Shown: positions 44,875 to 52,716 of the stretch, one piece after another
Layout: each line of letters opens with the position of its first letter
Position numbering within the stretch: the first letter of the stretch is position 1
Assembly (NCBI GenBank): GCA_021371855.1
Contig: JAJFVL010000046.1
Location: 1 to 53,896 of the forward strand
Origin: Bacteroidales bacterium
GTDB lineage: Bacteria; Bacteroidota; Bacteroidia; Bacteroidales; VadinHA17
Direction of reading: 5' to 3'
DNA: 53,896 bases
Made by a program: the position numbers and the translations under genes
The notes under the pieces: generated by a model
What the model was told of the DNA's origin: nothing
Seen by the model: the letters and a program-made list of their open reading frames with translations, nothing else
The model's database searches: none

Positions 44875-46215
44875 CTATTTCAACTTATACTTTTTAATAA
44901 AACCCTCAATGATCTGTGAAAGATTCGGTTCCCCGATTTCCTGAAGGTCATAATAAACCCTGGTATTCGGTTTCTTAATTTTAATAATCCTGTTCAGATC
45001 GATAGGTGTTGCAATTATGACGCAATCGCAATCAGTGTTATTGATTGTCGTTTCAAGGTCTTTTAACTGCTGTTTACCATATCCCATTGCCGGTAGCAAG
45101 GTTCCTATATCAGGATACAATCTGAATGTTTCGCTTAATTTACCAACGGTGAAAGGGCGGGGGTCAACAAGTTTTGCAGCTCCGAATTTATGTGCTGCAA
45201 CAACCCCTGCTCCTATTTTCATTTCACCATGTGTCAGAGTCGGTCCGTCTTCTACTACAAGAACTTTCTTCCCTCTTATTAAAGAAGAATCGTCAACTTT
45301 AATTGGCGATGCAGCATCAATAACAATTGCTTTCGGGTTAACCTTTTCTATGCTTTCCCTTACGATCTGAATTGATTCAGGAGATGCACTGTCCATCTTG
45401 TTTATCACTATAACATCGGCAAGCCGGAGAGTGACTTCACCGGGATAATACCGGAGCTCATGCCCGGCACGGTGAGGATCGGTAACTGTTATCATCAGAT
45501 CGGGCTTATAGAATGGAAAATCGTTATTGCCTCCATCCCAGATAATTACATCACAACCCGAAGGATCTTTCTCTGCGGCACGAAGAATTGCCTCATAATC
45601 TACTCCGGCATAAATAACATTACCTCTTACAACATGCGGTTCATATTCCTCCATCTCTTCGATGGTACATTTATTCTTTTCAAGGTCGCTGACATTTGCA
45701 AAACGTTGCACTTTCTGAGCATTAAGATCGCCATACGGCATCGGGTGACGGATTGCAACAACCTTTAAACCCTTTGCCATGAGAAGCTCTATAACCTTTC
45801 TGGATGTCTGGCTCTTTCCGCAACCTGTTCTGATCGCGCCAACAGCTATTAAAGGTTTTGTGCTTTTTACCATAGTATCGGCGGGACCAAGCAGTACAAA
45901 ATTTGCGCCTGCAGCATTCACTACTGCGCTTACCGACATAACTCTCTCATAAGGAACATCACTGTATGAAAAGATGCATTCAGAAACTTTGTGTTTCTTT
46001 ATAAGCTCAGGAAGGTTTTTTTCGGCAAAAACAGGTATCCCGTCAGGATACAATTTACCTGCAAGCTCCTTCGGATATTTTCGCCCGTCAATATCGGGTA
46101 TCTGGGCTGCAGTAAACGCTACTACATTATAAAATTCATTATTTCTGAAGCAGGTATTGAAATTATGAAAATCGCGACCTGCCGCACCAATTATGATGAC
46201 ATTTTTCCTGGTCAT
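44875..46215 (-). CDS. Cyclic 2,3-diphosphoglycerate synthetase-like GTPase-fold protein
   Basis: A 446-residue protein matching the cyclic 2,3-diphosphoglycerate synthetase family first described in methanogens. An N-terminal Rossmann-like part (KNVIIIGAAGRDFHNFN, about 1-115) is followed by a P-loop domain with VGAIRTGCGKSQTSR (125-139), IWDGGNNDFPFYKPD, VINKMDSA and GAGVVAAHKFGA. Bacterial members are common but their product has rarely been shown, so cDPG synthesis here is inference. The start has AAGGAGGA (46226-46219) four bases before ATG, a strong Shine-Dalgarno sequence unlike the other starts I inspected here. On the minus strand TACATTTG at 46287-46280 is a possible -7 element. Confidence 0.85.
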   Translation of the reverse strand: MTRKNVIIIGAAGRDFHNFNTCFRNNEFYNVVAFTAAQIPDIDGRKYPKELAGKLYPDGIPVFAEKNLPELIKKHKVSECIFSYSDVPYERVMSVSAVVNAAGANFVLLGPADTMVKSTKPLIAVGAIRTGCGKSQTSRKVIELLMAKGLKVVAIRHPMPYGDLNAQKVQRFANVSDLEKNKCTIEEMEEYEPHVVRGNVIYAGVDYEAILRAAEKDPSGCDVIIWDGGNNDFPFYKPDLMITVTDPHRAGHELRYYPGEVTLRLADVIVINKMDSASPESIQIVRESIEKVNPKAIVIDAASPIKVDDSSLIRGKKVLVVEDGPTLTHGEMKIGAGVVAAHKFGAAKLVDPRPFTVGKLSETFRLYPDIGTLLPAMGYGKQQLKDLETTINNTDCDCVIIATPIDLNRIIKIKKPNTRVYYDLQEIGEPNLSQIIEGFIKKYKLK

Positions 46216-46218
46216 AAA

Positions 46219-46226
46219 TCCTCCTT
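46219..46226 (-). promoter_or_regulatory. Strong Shine-Dalgarno sequence of the cDPG synthetase homologue
   Basis: AAGGAGGA read on the minus strand lies directly before TTTATG. Most genes in this window have A/T-rich leaders without GGAGG, as is usual in Bacteroidetes, so this site stands out. Confidence 0.7.
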
Positions 46227-46401
46227 ACTTATTAAATATTTTTTAGTTTCTTATGGACTTGCATTTTAAAATGGATTAACAAATGTATAATTTGCATACC
46301 TTATATCCGAACATTTAATTGTATTTTTAAAAACACTGTTTTTGCTCTGTATCTCTCTCGTTAACAATGTATTAAAGCTGCTTATCAGATGATCTGAAAA
46401 C

Positions 46402-46429
46402 ATGTTAAAGAAAATGTTTTCTTTAACAT
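46402..46429. promoter_or_regulatory. 28-base perfect palindrome upstream of the AcpH-like gene
   Basis: ATGTTAAAGAAAA (46402-46414) and TTTTCTTTAACAT (46417-46429) are exact complements around a TG centre. It lies 40 bases before the AcpH-like start and in the 253-bp region shared with the divergent cDPG synthetase homologue. It may be an operator or an mRNA hairpin. No T tract follows. No known regulator motif was recognised, and no other feature was seen in the gap beyond the possible -7 element. Confidence 0.55.
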
Positions 46430-46468
46430 AAGGTATATGGCAAATTCTTTGTACTATTATGCCAAATT

Positions 46469-47080
46469 ATGAATGTACTGGCCCACATATATCTTTCCGG
46501 TGATTCTGATAAAATAATCATTGGTAATTACATAGGCGATTATGTAAAAGGCCGCGATTATGTAAATTATCCCGATCTGATAAGGAAAGGTATTATTCTC
46601 CATCGCCACATTGACGGGTTCACAGATAGCCATCCTGTAGTCCACAGAAGCAAGATCTTCTTTACAAGGAAATACCATAAATATTCAGGGGTTATAACTG
46701 ATATAATATACGATCATTTTCTTACCCAGGAATGGGATTTTTTTTCCAGGAGGCCACTCGAGAGTGTTACCTTTAATTTTTACAGGGCTCTTGTAAACGA
46801 TTACGAAATATTACCGGACAAAGTAAAGGAAATGATGCCTTTTTTCATTATTAACAACTGGATCGAATCATATCAGACAGTAAATGGGATCAAGCATGTG
46901 CTGAATACATTAAGTAAACGCTCCTCTCTTCCTAATGAAACAAGATATGCAATACATGCCCTTAAAAAAAATTATTCTTCTCTCAGGGAGGATTTTATGG
47001 AGTTTTTCCCTCAGCTTATTGATTATGTTGAAAATGAATTTGGCATAGAGATATCACACAGGATCACTGTTCCATTCTGA
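46469..47080 (+). CDS. Acyl carrier protein phosphodiesterase family protein (DUF479)
   Basis: A 203-residue protein resembling AcpH, which removes the phosphopantetheine arm from holo-ACP. The N-terminus MNVLAHIYLSGDSDKIIIGN is followed by DYVKGR, ILHRHIDGFTDSHPVVHRSK and DIIYDHFLTQEW, giving the His/Asp residues of an HD-like metal site. Length is normal. Its TGA stop abuts the stop codon of convergent rodA with no intervening base. Whether bacteroidetal members act on ACP has to be inferred from the family. Confidence 0.85.
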   Translation: MNVLAHIYLSGDSDKIIIGNYIGDYVKGRDYVNYPDLIRKGIILHRHIDGFTDSHPVVHRSKIFFTRKYHKYSGVITDIIYDHFLTQEWDFFSRRPLESVTFNFYRALVNDYEILPDKVKEMMPFFIINNWIESYQTVNGIKHVLNTLSKRSSLPNETRYAIHALKKNYSSLREDFMEFFPQLIDYVENEFGIEISHRITVPF

Positions 47081-48508
47081 TCATGCAAGGTACTCCGACC
47101 GGCTAGCGTCAAGCCTAAGAAAGATAAACAGAAGAATCGTAAATGCCCATAATGAGCTGCCTCCATAACTCAAAAATGGCAGAGGAATTCCAATAACCGG
47201 CACCAGGCCGACTGCCATACCGATATTTATAAAGAAATGGATAAAGAAAATTGAGGCAACCCCGTATCCATATATCCTTGAAAACACCGATCGTTGACGT
47301 TCAGCGAGAATGATCAACCGCAAAATGAGAAATATATACAATCCTATTATGACAAATGAGCCCAGAAAGCCCCATTCCTCTCCAACTGTGCAAAAAATAA
47401 AATCGGTACTTTGTGACGGAACAAATTTGAACTTTGTCTGAGTGCCTTTCAGATAACCTTTCCCGACAAAACCTCCGGAGCCTATCGAGATTATTGACTG
47501 ATTGACATTATAACCTGTTCCATGAGGATCCGATTTAATTCCAAGTGTTATTTCCACCCTATCCTTCTGATGAGGTTTTATTATATTATCAAATGTATAG
47601 TCAACCGTATTAACAAACATGATGCTTCCGGTCAGGAATAAGAATATTATCAATATAGGGGTTGATTTTCTGATATAAAAATAATAAGCAAATACGATTC
47701 CTGATATTATAAGGGAGAACAAGATAACTATCTCGTTATCAATGGCTTTATTCAGCCATAACTGATTTACAGCAAATAATACACCTGTAATAAGAATAAA
47801 AATCCCTGCACCGGAAAAACACAATTTGAATTTTCTTGTTGCGTACAACATTAAAAGAAATGCAATTGCAATTAATCCGATTGAAAGATAAAGATTGTTT
47901 AAGAGAAGAGTGAGAAAAAAGAGAATTATCATCAGCAATCCCGATACAAATATATAAGAGCTCATCCCTTCACGGAAAAGAACTATAAATAATGAAAAAT
48001 ATACAACAGTCGAACCCATATCAGGTTGAAGAGCAGTCAGAAAAGCTGGAAAGATGATAATTGCAAATGAAGGGATCATCACACTTAATCTTGTCAGATC
48101 CTGCCGCTTTGTGTTCAGATAACTTGCAAGGGCCAACGCGGTTCCGATCTTGGCAAATTCCGAAGGTTGAAGATTTACCGGTCCAAACTCAAACCACGAT
48201 CTTGCCCCATTTATTTCTGTACCAAAAATCAGCACCAGAATAAGTAAGAGAATAACGATACTGTAAATAACCCAGGAAAAAAAGAAATAAAATCTGTTGT
48301 CGATAATTAATACAAAAACTGCAATGATGAGTGATGCAATTATCCAGATAAATTGTTTCCCATATCGTTGGGAAAAATCAAAAATCTCTTTATGCTCTTC
48401 ATTGTATACAGCCGAGTAGATATTGAACCAACCCATTATGATCAGCACAAGGAATAGCAAAATTGAAGGTTTATCTACCTCGTTCCATATATTATTACTG
48501 TGTTTCAC
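47081..48508 (-). CDS. rodA: Rod shape-determining protein RodA (SEDS glycosyltransferase)
   Basis: The SEDS peptidoglycan polymerase of the elongasome, working with PBP2. The 475-residue protein has about ten or more helices, ARSWFEFGPVNLQPSEFAKI (the WxxxG..QPSE region), QPDMGSTVVYF with the catalytic Asp region, and the C-terminal PVIGIPLPFLSYGGSS. It is longer than the ~370-residue proteobacterial form, with extra helices in the middle. Its start overlaps the end of mrdA by 14 bases. It is the last gene of the operon. Confidence 0.95.
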   Translation of the reverse strand: MKHSNNIWNEVDKPSILLFLVLIIMGWFNIYSAVYNEEHKEIFDFSQRYGKQFIWIIASLIIAVFVLIIDNRFYFFFSWVIYSIVILLLILVLIFGTEINGARSWFEFGPVNLQPSEFAKIGTALALASYLNTKRQDLTRLSVMIPSFAIIIFPAFLTALQPDMGSTVVYFSLFIVLFREGMSSYIFVSGLLMIILFFLTLLLNNLYLSIGLIAIAFLLMLYATRKFKLCFSGAGIFILITGVLFAVNQLWLNKAIDNEIVILFSLIISGIVFAYYFYIRKSTPILIIFLFLTGSIMFVNTVDYTFDNIIKPHQKDRVEITLGIKSDPHGTGYNVNQSIISIGSGGFVGKGYLKGTQTKFKFVPSQSTDFIFCTVGEEWGFLGSFVIIGLYIFLILRLIILAERQRSVFSRIYGYGVASIFFIHFFINIGMAVGLVPVIGIPLPFLSYGGSSLWAFTILLFIFLRLDASRSEYLA

Positions 48509-50321
48509 TTTCTTGTAATATCCCCTCCAGATTAAGTTCCAGAATTCTTTTTTCCAAATCTTTATTTGATATCTCTCCTTTTATATATTTTTCTATCATA
48601 AGTCCGGCCACAGGGGCAGCATATGTCGCTCCAAATCCTGCATTCTCAACATAAACTGCTATTGCAATTTTCGGATCGTCTTTGGGAGCAAACGCAACAA
48701 AAACTGCATTATCTTTTCCGTGAGGATTTTGAGCCGTACCTGTTTTACCGCATACAGTAATATCTTTCATGGCAGCAACTTTTCCGGTTCCTCCTTTAAC
48801 AGCTGCCTCCATCCCAAGTATGATTTCCTCGAAATTAGCCGGATTGATACTGATCTGATGTCGGGTTGTAAATCGTTCATCGATAGTTTTATCTGTACCG
48901 ATCGCCTTCACGATATGAGGAGTATAATAATATCCCCGGTTGGCGATAGCTGCTGTCATATTTGCCATCTGAAGCGGCGTTGTGCCAACCTCCCCCTGCC
49001 CGATTCCCATTGAGACGACAGTAAGGGCATGCCATCCGTTTTTTCCATGATATCTGTCGAAATATGTAGCTGACGGAATAAAACCGGTAAGTTCATTTAC
49101 AAAATCAGTGCCCAACTTCTGACCAAATCCAAATTCATTTAGATACCCCTTCCATTTATTAAAAGCATCTGTAATTGTATTATATCTTGGATTTTCAAGT
49201 ACTTTCCTGAAAGTCTGGCAAAAATAGGCATTACATGAAGTCTGTATAGCTCCTTCAAGATTCAAGGGAGATGGATGAGAATGACATTTGATAAAGAGAT
49301 AGCCATTATGACAGCCAAAACGCGTTTCTGGTGTGATTACCCCTTCCTGAAGCCCTATCAGCCCGATAATCGGTTTGAATGTTGATCCCGGCGGGTACGA
49401 TGCCATCAGAGCCCTGTTATACAAAGGCTGTAAGACAGTATCAGCAAGAAGTTTTGCAAAATTTTCAGATCGGACCCTTCCCACGAGCAGACCCGGATCG
49501 TAATTAGGAGAAGAGACAAGAGCAAGGACCTCCCCTGTTTTTGGTTCGATGGCAACTATGCTGCCTCTTTTGTTCTTCAACAGAAGCTCACCATACTCCT
49601 GCAGATTAAGATCAAGACTGGATATGACATCCGATCCCTGGACAGCCACAGTATCTTTGCTCCCATCAGCATAAGAACCTTTTACCCGGCTGTAGACATC
49701 AACGAGATATATTTTCACACCCCGTTTTCCGCGCAATTCTTCTTCATATGCCTCCTCAATCCCGCTCTTCCCTATATAATCTCCTAATTTGTAATATGGA
49801 TTTTTCCTGATAAGGTTTTCATCGACTTCGCTTACATATCCGAGGGCATGTGCTCCCACAGGTTTTGTGTATTTCCTGAGTGTTCTTGGCTGAACGTAAA
49901 AGCCCGGATACATGAACATTTTTTCCTGAAGCCTGGCATAAGTCTCATCCGATATCTGCTTCAGGAATATTGAAGGAGCACGTCTTGAATAGTTCACAGC
50001 CGCTTTCATGCGTTCCCTGAACAGATCATAGTCTATCCCGATAAGATTGCATAATCCTGCCGTGTCAATATTGGAGGTCTGGGCCGGAACAACCATCAGA
50101 TCGTATGCGGCCTGATTAAATACCATCAGCTGCCCGTTTCTGTCATAAATAAGTCCGCGGGCAGGATATTGAGTGACATATCTCAGAACATTATTATCGG
50201 CAGAAAGCCTGTATGAATCTTTTACAACCTGTATTATGAACAATCTGATTATTAGGCAAAAAGATGCCAGCATAAAAAGTGCAACTATAACATATTTTCT
50301 GTTTATGAATGCATCTTTCAT
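48495..50321 (-). CDS. mrdA: Penicillin-binding protein 2 (elongasome transpeptidase)
   Basis: Class B PBP, 608 residues. One N-terminal membrane helix lies at about 10-32. The dimerisation region contains ARGLIYDRNGQ. The transpeptidase motifs are SxxK in PPGSTFKPI (S313-K316), SCN (362-364) in TSCNAYFCQT, and KTG in TVCGKTGTAQ. It crosslinks side-wall peptidoglycan with RodA. It lies 11 bp after mreD. Confidence 0.96.
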   Translation of the reverse strand: MKDAFINRKYVIVALFMLASFCLIIRLFIIQVVKDSYRLSADNNVLRYVTQYPARGLIYDRNGQLMVFNQAAYDLMVVPAQTSNIDTAGLCNLIGIDYDLFRERMKAAVNYSRRAPSIFLKQISDETYARLQEKMFMYPGFYVQPRTLRKYTKPVGAHALGYVSEVDENLIRKNPYYKLGDYIGKSGIEEAYEEELRGKRGVKIYLVDVYSRVKGSYADGSKDTVAVQGSDVISSLDLNLQEYGELLLKNKRGSIVAIEPKTGEVLALVSSPNYDPGLLVGRVRSENFAKLLADTVLQPLYNRALMASYPPGSTFKPIIGLIGLQEGVITPETRFGCHNGYLFIKCHSHPSPLNLEGAIQTSCNAYFCQTFRKVLENPRYNTITDAFNKWKGYLNEFGFGQKLGTDFVNELTGFIPSATYFDRYHGKNGWHALTVVSMGIGQGEVGTTPLQMANMTAAIANRGYYYTPHIVKAIGTDKTIDERFTTRHQISINPANFEEIILGMEAAVKGGTGKVAAMKDITVCGKTGTAQNPHGKDNAVFVAFAPKDDPKIAIAVYVENAGFGATYAAPVAGLMIEKYIKGEISNKDLEKRILELNLEGILQESETQ

Positions 50322-50332
50322 TGCTCATCCAG

Positions 50333-50839
50333 CTATTTGCCCCTCCTGTTAAACTCAATAAGAAGAATAAATGAAATGGTAAAAACTGAACTTACCAAGA
50401 CTCGCAGCATAGTTCTGAAGAAGTCCGCAAATCTGAATACTTCAAGGTAAAACAGAGCTGTATGATGAACAAGAACAATAAGAGTAGTATAAATAAGGAA
50501 CCATCTGAAGCCATAAACTGATAATGACGGACTGGAATGTGGTTCATAACCATCTCTTGTAGAAATGATATTTAATATGTGGGGACGAATGAAGCCTGCA
50601 AGCACTGTTGCGGCAGAATGCATTCCCGGAGAGCCGGAAAACAAATCCATTAAGAAGCCTGTTGCAAATGATAACAGAAGCAGTAACCATGATGGTATGT
50701 CAAAAGGCAGGATAAGAATGAACATTACATATACATACGGATTAATGTATCCGCTCACCTGAATATTATCCAATAAAAGAACCTGAAGCAGGATCAGCAA
50801 AATAAAACTCAGGCTGTATCTAATAATTGAATTGATCAT
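50333..50839 (-). CDS. mreD: Rod shape-determining protein MreD
   Basis: A 168-residue integral membrane protein with about five helices. Sequence conservation in MreD is low, so the call rests on the hydrophobic pattern, size and position between mreC and mrdA. SWLLLLLSFATGFLMDLFSG contains the GxxxDxxxG-like segment often seen in MreD. It overlaps mreC by 4 bases. Confidence 0.88.
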   Translation of the reverse strand: MINSIIRYSLSFILLILLQVLLLDNIQVSGYINPYVYVMFILILPFDIPSWLLLLLSFATGFLMDLFSGSPGMHSAATVLAGFIRPHILNIISTRDGYEPHSSPSLSVYGFRWFLIYTTLIVLVHHTALFYLEVFRFADFFRTMLRVLVSSVFTISFILLIEFNRRGK

Positions 50840-51657
50840 TGAAATAATTTTTCAAGTCCAAGTTGCTCGGTTTTCTTCAGATTACTGATAATATCCACAA
50901 AGTGTAATGTATTGAAGTTGGTTGTCAGTGAAACCTTGATATTATAAAAGTCGCCACCTTTTTTTTCAAAATCGCTCACCGTTCCAACCATTACACCTTC
51001 GGGAAAAACTGCTGAGTAACCAGTAGTTTCAACCGTATCACCTATAGTCACAAAAACATGCTGAGGAATTTCAGACAGGATAGCATGACGGTAATCCCTA
51101 CCGTCCCAGCTAAGTGATCCGAAATATCCGTTTGATTTTATTCTGGCACTTAATTTAAAATTAAGATTAAGCAACGACATGGCAACTGAGAAGTTTTCAG
51201 AACATCCGACAATGATTCCGGCAACACCGCCACCACAGGTAATAGCCATATCGTTTTTTATCCCCTGAAGTCTTCCTTTATTAATTGTAAAGAAATTCTT
51301 TTGCCTGTTTATTGAATTATTAATTACTTCAGCCGTTGTGTGAAAATATTGTTGGTTGTAGATTGTATCTGTAACATATGTAAAAGGAGAATCTTCCTTC
51401 TTTACCAGACGATCGATTCTGTTCTCCAGAGCAACATTTTCAGCTGCAAGATTGGCGTTAATGTCACGAAGATGCAGATAATTTCTTATATTGCTAATCC
51501 TCTCTTCAAACCCATGTGTAATACGGGTAACCCCATTTACAACCCTTGAATTATGATAGCTGTTCCCTGTTGTCAGTAAAGAAATGGCCATTCCTTCAAG
51601 AAAAAGAAAAATTATCAGGTTATTGTATCTCGCTAAAAAATTCAGCAGATTCCTCAT
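50836..51657 (-). CDS. mreC: Rod shape-determining protein MreC
   Basis: A 273-residue elongasome scaffold. One N-terminal helix (NLIIFLFLEGMAISLL) anchors it. A coiled-coil stretch follows (LRDINANLAAENVALENRID), then beta-rich periplasmic domains with INKGRLQGIKNDMAITCGGG and VAGIIVG. It has the N-terminal and central parts typical of MreC and normal length. Positioned between mreB (13-bp gap) and mreD (4-base overlap). Confidence 0.94.
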   Translation of the reverse strand: MRNLLNFLARYNNLIIFLFLEGMAISLLTTGNSYHNSRVVNGVTRITHGFEERISNIRNYLHLRDINANLAAENVALENRIDRLVKKEDSPFTYVTDTIYNQQYFHTTAEVINNSINRQKNFFTINKGRLQGIKNDMAITCGGGVAGIIVGCSENFSVAMSLLNLNFKLSARIKSNGYFGSLSWDGRDYRHAILSEIPQHVFVTIGDTVETTGYSAVFPEGVMVGTVSDFEKKGGDFYNIKVSLTTNFNTLHFVDIISNLKKTEQLGLEKLFQ

Positions 51658-51670
51658 TCACCCAGCTAAA

Positions 51671-52693
51671 TTATCTCATTAGGAATTTAAATTTGTCGAC
51701 ATTTTTAAGGGCAACCCCTGTACCACGGGCGACCGCATGCAAAGGATCCTCAACAACATTGAAATTGATGTTGATCTTATCGGTAAGCCTCTTGTCAAGA
51801 CCTCTCAGCAATGCTCCTCCTCCTGCCAGATATATCCCCTTGTTTACAATATCAGCATACAGTTCAGGTGGTGTCTGCTCGAGAACACTCAACAGTGCAG
51901 CTTCGACTTTGGATAACGATTTATCGAGGCAGTATGCTATTTCCTGATAAGAAACAGGAATTTCGATCGGAAGAGCCGTCATTATATTTGGTCCCCTTAC
52001 CACAAAATCGGCTGGTGGATTTTCTATATCAGGAAGAGCAGCACCCACAGCTATCTTAATGTCTTCGGCTGTCCGTTCTCCAATTTTGATATTATGCTGA
52101 TGGCGCATATATGCCTGAATATCGGCCGTGAATCCGTCACCGGCAATTCTTATCGATTTATTACATACAATACCACCAAGAGCAATAACTGCTATCTCGG
52201 AAGTGCCTCCTCCGATATCGACTATCATGCAACCTTCAGGCGCTTCAACATCAAGTCCAATGCCAATTGCTGCAGCCATCGGCTCATAAATCAGGTATAC
52301 ATCACGTCCTCCGGCATGTTCTGATGAATCGCGTACTGCCCGTATCTCCACCTCAGTACTGCCTGATGGTATGCAGACTACCATTTTCAAGGACGGGGAA
52401 AACATGCGTGGTCCCTTATTGATCATCTTTATCATTCCCCTTATCATAAGTTCGGCAGCATTGAAATCAGCTATCACTCCATCGCGCAAGGGTCTTATAG
52501 TTTTAATAGTTTCATGAGTCTTGCCTTGCATTTGCCGTGCTTGTTCGCCTATTGCAATTAGCCTCCCTGTGCTATTATCAATTGCAACTATTGAAGGCTC
52601 ATCAACAACAATTTTATCATTGTGAATAATGATGGTATTTGCTGTTCCGAGATCCATGGCGATCTCCTGTGTTAAAAATGAAAATATTCCCAT
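51671..52693 (-). CDS. mreB: Rod shape-determining actin homologue MreB
   Basis: A 340-residue actin-fold ATPase that organises cell-wall elongation. Phosphate loop 1 is in IAMDLGTANTIIIHND, the second in VDIGGGTSEIAVIALGG, and the adenosine motif in YLAGGGALLRGLDK. An N-terminal FSFLTQEI is a likely membrane-binding segment. It starts 23 bp after the purH stop codon, so it probably shares the purH transcript. Confidence 0.97.
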   Translation of the reverse strand: MGIFSFLTQEIAMDLGTANTIIIHNDKIVVDEPSIVAIDNSTGRLIAIGEQARQMQGKTHETIKTIRPLRDGVIADFNAAELMIRGMIKMINKGPRMFSPSLKMVVCIPSGSTEVEIRAVRDSSEHAGGRDVYLIYEPMAAAIGIGLDVEAPEGCMIVDIGGGTSEIAVIALGGIVCNKSIRIAGDGFTADIQAYMRHQHNIKIGERTAEDIKIAVGAALPDIENPPADFVVRGPNIMTALPIEIPVSYQEIAYCLDKSLSKVEAALLSVLEQTPPELYADIVNKGIYLAGGGALLRGLDKRLTDKININFNVVEDPLHAVARGTGVALKNVDKFKFLMR

Positions 52694-52716
52694 TTTATGA
52701 GATAATTAATTAACAA

